In this document: positions 1 through 6,089 of the stretch, piece by piece | Position numbering within the stretch: the stretch's first letter is position 1 | How the letters are laid out: every line of letters starts with the position of its first letter | Assembly: GCA_020847015.1 (NCBI GenBank) | Contig: JADLCW010000001.1 | Span: forward strand, 1-10,255 | Direction of reading: 5' to 3' | DNA from: Thermomicrobiales bacterium | Lineage (GTDB): Bacteria > Chloroflexota > Chloroflexia > Thermomicrobiales > UBA6265 | DNA: 10,255 bases | Made by a program: the position numbers and the translations under genes | Notes under the pieces: model-generated | Database searches by the model: none | What the model was told of the DNA's origin: nothing | The model's input: only the letters and a program-made list of their open reading frames with translations

Positions 1-882
1 CGCACGTTCGACGAGGCGAAGCTGGCTGAATTGGCCGAGTCGATCCGGCGCGAGGGCGTTCTGCAACCCATCGCTGTCCGCTATGACGAGGAGGTCGACA
101 CCTACGTCATTCTCCATGGCGAGCGTCGCTGGCGCGCCTCGCGCTTGGCAGGATTGGAAGCCGTCCCGGCCATCGTGCGCGAGGTGCCGGAAGAGCGTCG
201 GCTGATTCAGCAGTTGATGGAAAACATCGTTCGCGACGATCTCAATGCAGTCGACCGCGCCGCCGCGCTGCGGGCGCTCAAGGGGCAACTGGGCGACGCG
301 CCCTGGGAAATGGTCGCGGAGGCGGTCGGCATCCGTCGCAGCCGGTTGTTCCAGTTGCTCGGTACGGAGAAATTGCCGGATGCGGCGCGCGAGGATCTTC
401 GCTCGGGTCGCCTCAACGAGAAACAAAGCCGCGCCCTGCAAGGGCTGCCACCGAACCAGCAGGAAGCACTACGCGCCGCTATCGTTGCCGACGATATTCC
501 GGCAGTCGAGGCGATGCGCCTGTCGCGCGCGCTCAAGGCGGCCCGCCTGCCTGACGATCTGACGGAGGCAACGACCGCGCTCGTCGCCTTGCGGCGGGAT
601 ACGGGTTTGGTCGCGCCAGAGGGTCTGTCGGCGGCGGCGCTGCTGGCTTCAGTCGTCTCGGCGGCAGCTGGCAGCCGGAGCGCGCGTGCCGCGCTGATCG
701 CCACGCTGGATGCCGCCGACGCCACATCCTACGCGCCGGATCGTCTGGAGCGCGAGGTGCTCGCGCTCGCCCAGTCGCTCGGTCGCGCCCCGGCCGCCGA
801 ATTGCGCCCTGGCGGCTCCGCTTATGGCGTGTTAGTGGCGCTGGCCGGCGCGCTGGAATCGCTCCTCGACGGGAGCCGGTAG
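1..882 (+). CDS. ParB/Spo0J-family DNA-binding protein, 5' truncated by the window edge
   Basis: The reading frame is open from base 1, so the TTG at 31 is probably internal and the true start lies upstream. About 293 residues are visible. Counting from the first visible residue, they show the ParB N-terminal nuclease/CTP-binding fold: SIRREGVLQPIAVR (14-27), the GERRWRA box (40-46) and ENIVRDDL (74-81). A helix-turn-helix follows at about 102-126 (WEMVAEAVGIRRSRLFQLL). ParB proteins bind parS-like sites and act with a ParA ATPase in chromosome or plasmid segregation, and the conserved boxes form the CTP pocket in characterised members. The last 120 or so residues are Ala/Leu/Arg-rich and lack the short basic dimerisation tail usual in chromosomal ParB, so a plasmid-type or accessory ParB-like regulator is possible. 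No ParA is visible. The gene converges on the peroxiredoxin gene with a 14-base gap. Family assignment is firm; the exact role is not. Confidence 0.88.
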   Translation, partial: RTFDEAKLAELAESIRREGVLQPIAVRYDEEVDTYVILHGERRWRASRLAGLEAVPAIVREVPEERRLIQQLMENIVRDDLNAVDRAAALRALKGQLGDAPWEMVAEAVGIRRSRLFQLLGTEKLPDAAREDLRSGRLNEKQSRALQGLPPNQQEALRAAIVADDIPAVEAMRLSRALKAARLPDDLTEATTALVALRRDTGLVAPEGLSAAALLASVVSAAAGSRSARAALIATLDAADATSYAPDRLEREVLALAQSLGRAPAAELRPGGSAYGVLVALAGALESLLDGSR

Positions 883-896
883 CAACCTCGCCGCGC

Positions 897-1373
897 TCAG
901 TCGATCGTTTCCAGACCGAGCCGAATCAACTGTAGCCCCGGCCGGTCCAGCGGGTCTTCGCCGATGTGCGCGTAGCGCACGATCCCGGCCCGATCCAGCA
1001 GAAACACCGCCGGTCGGGCGATCGCCCGCCCTTCCGGCTCATCAACATGGCGCACGCCGTAGCGGTCGATCGCCACCAGCGTTTCATCGCTCAGGATAGT
1101 GAATGTCAATCCGTCCCGTTCGGCGCTCTCGCGGGCACGCTCGATCGGCTCCGCAGAGATGGCGAGCACGGTCGCCCCGCAATCTTCCAGTTCCAGCACG
1201 CCTTCACGCAGCGCGGCGAGTTGTCGCCGGCAGGCGCCACACCAGTGACCGCGGTAAAAAATCACCACGGCCTTGTGGTTGCGGCAATCCGCCAGCGAGC
1301 GGTCGCGACCATCCACCGCCGGCAGCGTGAAATCCGGCGCTACCGACCCGACCGGCGCCGCGAGACTCTTCAT
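897..1373 (-). CDS. Peroxiredoxin-like (AhpC/TSA family) thioredoxin-fold protein
   Basis: This 158-residue protein has a thioredoxin-fold peroxiredoxin layout: N-terminal GSVAPDFTLPAVDG (9-22), an active-site stretch RGHWCGACRRQL with Cys45 and Cys48, and a C-terminal RPAVFLLDRAGIVRYAH strand pair typical of AhpC/TSA proteins. Two further cysteines (30 and 65) are present. The family reduces peroxides or catalyses thiol-disulfide exchange in the cytoplasm, and no signal peptide is seen. The WCxxC arrangement is that of the peroxiredoxin-like/thioredoxin-like branch rather than the classical PxxxTxxC motif, so a thiol-disulfide oxidoreductase role is equally possible. The ATG start is preceded by AGGCGG five bases upstream. 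It lies 9 bases after the RNase H-like gene and is probably the last gene of the EF-G-2 operon. Confidence 0.87.
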   Translation of the reverse strand: MKSLAAPVGSVAPDFTLPAVDGRDRSLADCRNHKAVVIFYRGHWCGACRRQLAALREGVLELEDCGATVLAISAEPIERARESAERDGLTFTILSDETLVAIDRYGVRHVDEPEGRAIARPAVFLLDRAGIVRYAHIGEDPLDRPGLQLIRLGLETID

Positions 1374-1382
1374 GGCGCCCGC

Positions 1383-1988
1383 CTAGTGACCGAGCACGCG
1401 AACCGACAGATCACGCCGCTGCCAGCGCACATCGACCGCGGCGAACTCGCCGAGCAGGCGCACCGCCCGCTCCTTGAGCGGTTTGAGATCTTCGTGCTTG
1501 ATCTTCCAGGCGCCGGTCACGCCATTGATGACGAGTTGGCTGTCTCCGCGCACCGCCACCTTTCCCGCCCGCGCCGCCTCGCCGCCGCACGCCAGCAGTC
1601 GCTCCAGCGCGGCAACCAAGGTGCGGAACTCGGCTCCGTTATTGGTGATGTTGTCGCCGTATTCCAGGCGCTCCTCAGCCACGATGACTCCGCCCGCGTC
1701 CACGATCTGGAAACTGCCAGAGCCGCGGCCGGGGTTGCCCAGCGAACCGCCGTCGAAAACGATGGTGAAGACGGCGCCGGCCGCGGGCGGCGCGCTGCGC
1801 CGCTCCGGGTTGGGCGAGGCTACGGGGGAGGCCGCTGGCGCCGCGTCCAAACGGGCTTCCAGATCGGCGATGCGCGCCGATTGACGCCGGACGATCGATT
1901 CCGTCTCGCGCAGGCGCGCCAGCAATTCCTCACGGCCAAGCCGTTCGGGACTACCAGCGGCCGCCCGCTTCGCGTTCGAGTCGCTCAA
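1383..1988 (-). CDS. RNase HI-family protein with N-terminal coiled-coil extension
   Basis: The 201-residue protein starts at TTG (1988-1986), with GGCGGAA just upstream. Residues 15-49 form a charged heptad-like helix, probably a coiled coil. A Pro/Ala/Ser linker (about 50-71) follows, then an RNase H domain from about 72. Visible RNase HI landmarks are FDGGSLGNPGRGSG with Asp79, NNGAEF with Glu120, and RGDSQLVI with Asp149; WKIKHEDLKPL matches the following helix. RNase HI cleaves RNA in RNA-DNA hybrids using four acidic residues. Here the C-terminus reads RWQRRDLSVRVLGH and stops, where relatives usually carry a motif like REENxxAD. The fourth acid therefore seems absent (Leu199 by my alignment), so activity may be changed. 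The other two frames over this stretch do not restore the motif. The gene sits 13 bases after EF-G-2, presumably in one transcript. Confidence 0.85.
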   Translation of the reverse strand: MSDSNAKRAAAGSPERLGREELLARLRETESIVRRQSARIADLEARLDAAPAASPVASPNPERRSAPPAAGAVFTIVFDGGSLGNPGRGSGSFQIVDAGGVIVAEERLEYGDNITNNGAEFRTLVAALERLLACGGEAARAGKVAVRGDSQLVINGVTGAWKIKHEDLKPLKERAVRLLGEFAAVDVRWQRRDLSVRVLGH

Positions 1989-2001
1989 GATTCGTTCCGC
2001 C

Positions 2002-4074
2002 TCAGGCGGCCTGCTGCTTGGCGGCCGCCTTGATCTGCTCCGCCACGTGCGGCGGAACCGGCTGGTAATGGGAAAACTCGGTCGTGAACGTGCCGCGCCC
2101 CTGAGTGATCGAGCGCAGATCGGTGGCGTAACGTTGCACCTCCGCTGCCGGGGCCGTCGCTTCGATGGTCGTGGCGCCGTTCTCCGTCGGGATCATACCG
2201 ACCACATGCGCTCGCTTGGTGTTCAGATCGCTCATCACGTCGCCGGTGTAAGCATCGGGCACCGTCACGCGAAGCGTCACCACCGGCTCCAGCAGAACCG
2301 GGCTCGCCTGCAAGACGCCTTTCTTGAACGCCTCCTTCGAGGCGATCTTGAAGGACATTTCGTTGGAATCCACCGCGTGGTAGGAACCATCGGTCAGCGT
2401 CACCCGGACGTTCACCACCGGGTAGCCTGCCAGCGGGCCAGCCTCCAGCCCCTCGCGCACGCCTTTTTCCACCGCCGGGTAGAAGTTGCGCGGCACGGAG
2501 CCGCCGAACACCCGCTCGCTGAACTCGAAGTCGCTGTCCGCCAGCGGCTCCAACTCCAGAAAGACGTGGCCGTACTGTCCGGCCCCGCCGGTCTGCTTCT
2601 TGTGCTTGTACTCGGCTAGGGTCTTGCCGGAAATCGTCTCGCGGTACGCCACCTGGGGCAATCCAAGATCGACGGTGAGTCCGAAGCGGCGACCCATCCG
2701 TTCCAGCGCGATCTGCACGTGCGGCTCGCCAAGTCCGGAGACGATCGACTCGCCGGTGGATCGATCGCGCCCGAGACGCAACGAGGGATCCTCTTCCGCC
2801 AACCGCTGCAACGCCGATCCCATCTTGTCGAGATCGGTTTTGGTGCGCGGATGCACCGCCGCCGAGTAAACCGGCTCCGGGAACTGGATGCCGGGCAGCA
2901 CCACCGGCGCGCCAGCATCGGCCAGCGTGTCACCTGTCATCACCGTCGAGAGTTTGGCTACCGCACCAATATCGCCGGGACCGATAGCGTCAGTGTTGAG
3001 ATGTTCTTTGCCACGGGCGTAGAACAATTGACCGATCCGTTCCGGTTCGCCCCGGCTGGCGTTGACCACCTGCGAGTTGGAGCGCAGCGTGCCGCTGAAC
3101 ACGCGCAGGAACGTGACGCGCCCGACATGCGGGTCGGCCAGCGTTTTGAACGCCAGCGCCGCAAGCTTGCCGCCCGGATCGGCCGTCAGCGCGACCTTGG
3201 AACCGTTGAGCGTCCCGGTCTCCGTCGTCCCGGAGGCCGTCGGCAGCAGATCGACGATCGCGTCGAGCAGCGGCTGCGCGCCCCGGTTGGCGGCTACGGC
3301 CGCACACAGTACGGGCACGACCGAACCATCGCGCACACAGGCGGTCAATTCGGTACGTAGCTCATCCATTGAGATCGGTTCGTCGTCGAGATAGCGGAGC
3401 ATCAGCTCTTCATTGTGTTCGGCGATGGCCTCGATCAGTTGCCGCCGATACGGTTCGCAACGCTCGACCAGATCGGCCGGAATCGGCCCGGTCTCGAAAC
3501 CGCCGTCGCTGTTGTCGTGGAAGCTATAGGCCTGCTCCGACAGCAGATCGACGATTCCCTTGAACGATTTCTCGCTGCCGATGGGAAACTGGATGGGGGC
3601 GACCGACGAGCCGAACGCTTCGCGACAACTGGTCAGCGCGGCGTCGAAGTCCGCATTTTCCCGGTCCATCTTGTTGATCAGAATCATCCGGGGGAGGTCG
3701 CGCTCAGCGATCATCCGCCACGCCTGCTCCGTGCCGACTTCGACGCCGGCGGACGCGTCGACGACGATGATGGCGCTGTCGCTGACTCGCAGCGCGGACA
3801 TGGCGTCGCCGATGAAATCAGCGTAGCCGGGGGCGTCGATCAGGTTGATCTTCGTGTCGCGCCACTCCAGCGGCGCCAGCGCCGCACTGACCGAGATGCG
3901 CCGCTTGATCTCGTCGGGGTCGAAGTCGGTGACCGTGTTGCCTTCGTCGACGCGACCGAGCCGGGTGGTGGCCTTCGTGTCAAACAGGAGGGCCTCGGCA
4001 AGCGACGTCTTTCCCGCGCCGGCATGCCCAAACACACCGACATTCCGGATCCGATCCGCGGGGTATTGCTTCAC
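2002..4074 (-). CDS. EF-G-2-like translational GTPase
   Basis: This is a full-length 690-residue EF-G-type protein. The G domain has P-loop GHAGAGKTS (16-24), G3 DAPGYADF (80-87), G4 NKMD (134-137) and a G5-like CAAVAANRG near 258. Domain II (AFKTLADPHVGRVTFLRVFSG), domain III (IVSGLGEPHVQIALERM) and domain IV (HKKQTGGAGQYGHVF) follow, then the C-terminal EF-G fold. The GHAGAGKT P-loop, the RRIS switch I instead of RGIT, and DAPGY instead of DTPGH mark it as the EF-G-2 group (as in Thermus thermophilus EF-G-2), not the main translocase FusA. Family members bind ribosomes with GTP; the cellular role is less clear than for EF-G. The GTG start has GGAGGAGG six bases upstream. It is the first gene of an operon with the RNase H-like and peroxiredoxin-like genes, and follows a long structured leader. 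Confidence 0.93.
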   Translation of the reverse strand: MKQYPADRIRNVGVFGHAGAGKTSLAEALLFDTKATTRLGRVDEGNTVTDFDPDEIKRRISVSAALAPLEWRDTKINLIDAPGYADFIGDAMSALRVSDSAIIVVDASAGVEVGTEQAWRMIAERDLPRMILINKMDRENADFDAALTSCREAFGSSVAPIQFPIGSEKSFKGIVDLLSEQAYSFHDNSDGGFETGPIPADLVERCEPYRRQLIEAIAEHNEELMLRYLDDEPISMDELRTELTACVRDGSVVPVLCAAVAANRGAQPLLDAIVDLLPTASGTTETGTLNGSKVALTADPGGKLAALAFKTLADPHVGRVTFLRVFSGTLRSNSQVVNASRGEPERIGQLFYARGKEHLNTDAIGPGDIGAVAKLSTVMTGDTLADAGAPVVLPGIQFPEPVYSAAVHPRTKTDLDKMGSALQRLAEEDPSLRLGRDRSTGESIVSGLGEPHVQIALERMGRRFGLTVDLGLPQVAYRETISGKTLAEYKHKKQTGGAGQYGHVFLELEPLADSDFEFSERVFGGSVPRNFYPAVEKGVREGLEAGPLAGYPVVNVRVTLTDGSYHAVDSNEMSFKIASKEAFKKGVLQASPVLLEPVVTLRVTVPDAYTGDVMSDLNTKRAHVVGMIPTENGATTIEATAPAAEVQRYATDLRSITQGRGTFTTEFSHYQPVPPHVAEQIKAAAKQQAA

Positions 4075-4079
4075 CGTTG

Positions 4080-4349
4080 ACCTCCTCCAGACGCCTCGGG
4101 GGCACGACCCGAACGCCGAAGGACAGCGAGCCGCCGACCAGGGGCCTCCCGCATCAGCGAGGGAGGATGTGGGAAGCCAATGGAGGAAGCTACCGTCCGT
4201 TCGTCATGCGCACCCCAGACCGTTGTCGAATCGTTCCGGCAACCGGGCGGCTGCCGACGGCCGCTCCCCTGCCCCGCATGTTGCGGGTACCGTTTCACGA
4301 CCGGGAGGGCTTCTCCCAGTGTGCGCCCAACTTCGGGGCGGTCGCGGTA
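4080..4349 (-). ncRNA. Candidate structured 5' leader RNA of the EF-G-2 operon
   Basis: The 354 bases between the aminopeptidase stop and the EF-G-2 start hold no convincing gene; short frames here have no recognisable motif or good ribosome site. Read on the minus strand the stretch folds by eye into consecutive helices. TACCG+CGACC (4349-4340) pairs with GGTCG (4302-4298) and, across a UGAAA bulge, CGGTA (4292-4288). This encloses two hairpins, GCCC/GGGC (4339-4336 with 4328-4325) and GGGAG/CTCCC (4317-4313 with 4307-4303). Directly after come CCCGCA-ACA-TGCGGG (4287-4273), GCGGC/GCCGC (4264-4260 with 4251-4247), and CCTCCC/GGGAGG (4166-4161 with 4150-4145). An alternative long-range pairing joins GCTACCG (4351-4345) to CGGTAGC (4195-4189). 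I do not recognise a known riboswitch class, and no uridine-run terminator is present, so control of translation would be more likely than termination. GC-rich DNA folds easily, so this remains a candidate. Confidence 0.35.
4081..4088 (-). promoter_or_regulatory. Strong Shine-Dalgarno site of the EF-G-2 gene
   Basis: On the minus strand GGAGGAGG is followed by a six-base spacer (TCAACG) and the GTG start at 4074-4072. This near-perfect match to the 16S anti-Shine-Dalgarno sequence fixes the start. It is far stronger than the other ribosome sites in the window. CUUCCUCC at 4189-4182 and UCCUCC at 4167-4162 on the same RNA are complementary to it. Confidence 0.8.
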
Positions 4350-4354
4350 GCGGC

Positions 4355-4383
4355 ATTATTGAAGATCGACGCGGACGCGGCAA
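4355..4383 (-). promoter_or_regulatory. Predicted sigma70 promoter of the EF-G-2 operon
   Basis: On the minus strand TTGCCG (4383-4378) is separated by exactly 17 bases from AATAAT (4360-4355), which matches 4 of 6 and 5 of 6 consensus bases. The AT-rich -10 stands out from its very GC-rich surroundings. Transcription would start near 4348, at the 5' end of the predicted leader helix, giving a leader of about 270 nt. Confidence 0.5.
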
Positions 4384-4428
4384 GGCGCTGTGCGCGAGGC
4401 GGGCGCCGCTGCCGAATCGCGTGGCGAA

Positions 4429-5538
4429 TCAAACGAGGAAATGCCCGTCACGCAGGAACGGCGCGCCATCGACCGTGACCAGCCCGCCGCGTCGCAGATC
4501 GCAGATCATGTCCCAGTGGATCGCTGACCGATTGACGCTGCCGGTGTCCGGGTAGCCGGCTCCAAGCGCCATATGCACCGTGCCGCCCATCTTTTCATCG
4601 AGCAGAATGTTTTTCGTGAAGCGGGTGATGTCGAAATTGGTTCCGAAGGCGAATTCGCCGAGCCGGCGGGCGCCGGGATCGGCATCCAGCGACCGAATCA
4701 GGAACTCCTCGTTGCGGGCGGCGCTGGCGTCGACCACGCGGCCATCCGCGAACCTGAGGCGAATGTCGGCGATCTCCCGCCCGCCGGTCACGACCGGATA
4801 GCTGAAGCGGACGTGCCCCGTGGCCGAATCCTCGACCGGCCCGGTGAAAATCTCGCCCGACGGAAAGTTGCGTTTCCCATCGGAGTTGATCCAGATTCGC
4901 CCGGCCACCGAAAGACGCATGTCGGTATCCGGACCCGTCAGGCGAATCTCACGCCGGCCCTCCAACCAGGCGATCAGGCGTGCCTGCTCGGCGGAGAGCG
5001 CGCGCCAAGCGGCGGCAGGGTCGGGTGTATCGAGCTTGCAGGCGGTATAGATGAACTCGGCGAAATCGGCAGTCGCCATATTGGCGTCCATGGCGAATCC
5101 CGCCGTCGGGAACAGCGTCAGACTCCAGCGACGCACGCCCTCAGCGGCCCGCCGCATTCCCTCGCCGCGCAGCTCCGTGCGCGCTCGCGCATGACGCTGC
5201 TGGCGCGCCGGGTTGGCGCCGCTCAACGCGTGGGTATTGGTTTTGGCCGTCACCCGGATCAATACGTCGGCGTCGCGGGCGATGAATGCCTCGATCGGGG
5301 AAATGAAATCCAGTTGCGCGTCGTCGCCCAACGCCAGGAGCGCCGCATCGGCGTCCGGCAGCGTGGGCAGCACGACGGGATGACCGCCCCCGGCCAAGGC
5401 GACACGGGCGATCTCGCGCAATAGCGGCTCGGCCGCCGTCTCACCGGAGATCGCCACGACCTCACCCGGCCGCAGCGCGACTGAATAGCCGACCAGGGTC
5501 GCCGCCCAACGCGCCAGCCACGGATCGCTCACGGTCAT
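4429..5538 (-). CDS. M29-family metallo-aminopeptidase (AmpS/PepS/aminopeptidase T type)
   Basis: The 369-residue protein shows the M29 metal-binding landmarks in order: NFPSGEIFTGP (Glu229), LGEFAFGTN (Glu295), GTVHMALG (His322) and the C-terminal SAIHWDMICDLR (His341, Asp343). The 66-residue spacing between the two glutamates agrees with Thermus aminopeptidase T. The N-terminal half (LRPGEVVAISGETAAEPLLREIARVALAGGG) is the usual M29 nucleotide-like fold that forms the dimer cavity. These cytoplasmic di-metal enzymes remove N-terminal residues from peptides. Length is slightly below the usual 400 or so, without a missing motif. The ATG start follows a G-rich GGGGCGGGGAGAC. The gene lies 16 bases after the YdcZ-like transporter gene and is the last gene of the GNAT operon. 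This placement suggests a role in peptide or amino-acid salvage, though M29 genes are often simply housekeeping. Confidence 0.93.
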   Translation of the reverse strand: MTVSDPWLARWAATLVGYSVALRPGEVVAISGETAAEPLLREIARVALAGGGHPVVLPTLPDADAALLALGDDAQLDFISPIEAFIARDADVLIRVTAKTNTHALSGANPARQQRHARARTELRGEGMRRAAEGVRRWSLTLFPTAGFAMDANMATADFAEFIYTACKLDTPDPAAAWRALSAEQARLIAWLEGRREIRLTGPDTDMRLSVAGRIWINSDGKRNFPSGEIFTGPVEDSATGHVRFSYPVVTGGREIADIRLRFADGRVVDASAARNEEFLIRSLDADPGARRLGEFAFGTNFDITRFTKNILLDEKMGGTVHMALGAGYPDTGSVNRSAIHWDMICDLRRGGLVTVDGAPFLRDGHFLV

Positions 5539-5554
5539 GTCTCCCCGCCCCCGC

Positions 5555-6070
5555 TCAACGGCGGCCGCGAATCAACGCCACTCCGATGATCAGTGCGGCC
5601 ACTCCCAGCAGCCGCACCGCATCGACCGGGCGCGGCGTGGCGCCAAAAGCGCCGAGATGATCGAGCGTCAGACCGCCGATCAATTGACCGGCGATGATGG
5701 CCGACATGAACAGCGCGACGCCGAGCCGCGGCCCCAACCACGACGCAGCCAGCAGGTACGGGATCGACAGCAGCCCGGTGAGCGCGAAGTACGGCGGCAA
5801 CCCGGCGACGGTCGTTGCGAGCAGCACGCCGCCACCCAAGCCGATGCCGCCCATCGTCCATGGACTGGTGAACACCGGCGGCAACTCCGGCCCACGATCG
5901 GTCAGCGTCTGAGCGAGCAGAATGCAGCTGACGCCAAGGAGCGAGCCGAAGATGGAAACGAATGTCGCTTCGGCCGGCCCGCGCGCCCGATTCATGGCTC
6001 CCAGAAACACGACCTGCAGCGCCTGCAGCACCCCGATCCCGATCGTGGCTGCCAGCCAGAGGTAGCTCAT
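5555..6070 (-). CDS. DMT-superfamily transporter of the YdcZ/DUF606 type
   Basis: A 171-residue, very hydrophobic protein with about five or six membrane segments: roughly 3-25, 34-56, 73-90, 92-112, 116-136 and 150-168. The C-terminal part (LFMSAIIAGQLIGGLTLDHLGAFG, then RPVDAVRLLGVAALIIGVALI) matches the conserved pattern of YdcZ/DUF606 proteins, half-size relatives of EamA drug/metabolite transporters that usually act as dimers. The substrate is unknown for the family and cannot be inferred here beyond its presence in an operon with an acyltransferase, an enolase-superfamily enzyme and an aminopeptidase, which hints at an amino-acid-derived solute. The ATG start is 19 bases after the hydrolase stop. 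The nearest purine-rich stretch, AAGGGAG, ends 13 bases upstream, a long spacing. Confidence 0.87.
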   Translation of the reverse strand: MSYLWLAATIGIGVLQALQVVFLGAMNRARGPAEATFVSIFGSLLGVSCILLAQTLTDRGPELPPVFTSPWTMGGIGLGGGVLLATTVAGLPPYFALTGLLSIPYLLAASWLGPRLGVALFMSAIIAGQLIGGLTLDHLGAFGATPRPVDAVRLLGVAALIIGVALIRGRR

Positions 6071-6089
6071 GGTCGGGCTGTCGCTCCCT

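Noticed and set aside
861..876. GCTCC/GGAGC hairpin at the end of the ParB-like gene
   Set aside because: Five pairs inside coding sequence without a T-run; the convergent gene pair shows no convincing terminator.
966..2033. Long plus-strand frame (355 codons) opposite the peroxiredoxin and RNase H-like genes
   Set aside because: It is antisense to two genes with clear domain motifs and encodes His/Arg-rich sequence without known motifs; long shadow frames are expected at this GC content.
4151..4157. CUGAUG together with a distant GAAAC, suggesting a hammerhead ribozyme
   Set aside because: The CUGANGA core lacks its final A and the three helices cannot be arranged around it.
4071..4298. 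A 75-codon minus-strand frame overlapping the EF-G-2 start
   Set aside because: Its sequence is Arg/Gly/Pro-rich without motifs, it lacks a ribosome site, and it covers the candidate structured leader and the strong EF-G-2 Shine-Dalgarno site.
4261..4300. Possible T-box motif (GGTACC near CGGTACCCGC)
   Set aside because: The conserved GG-ACCGCG antiterminator core and stem I elements are absent, and no aminoacyl-tRNA synthetase or amino-acid gene follows.
4077..4478. A 133-codon plus-strand frame across the intergenic stretch
   Set aside because: It runs into the antisense of the aminopeptidase gene, has an Arg-rich composition typical of GC-rich shadow frames and no recognisable domain.
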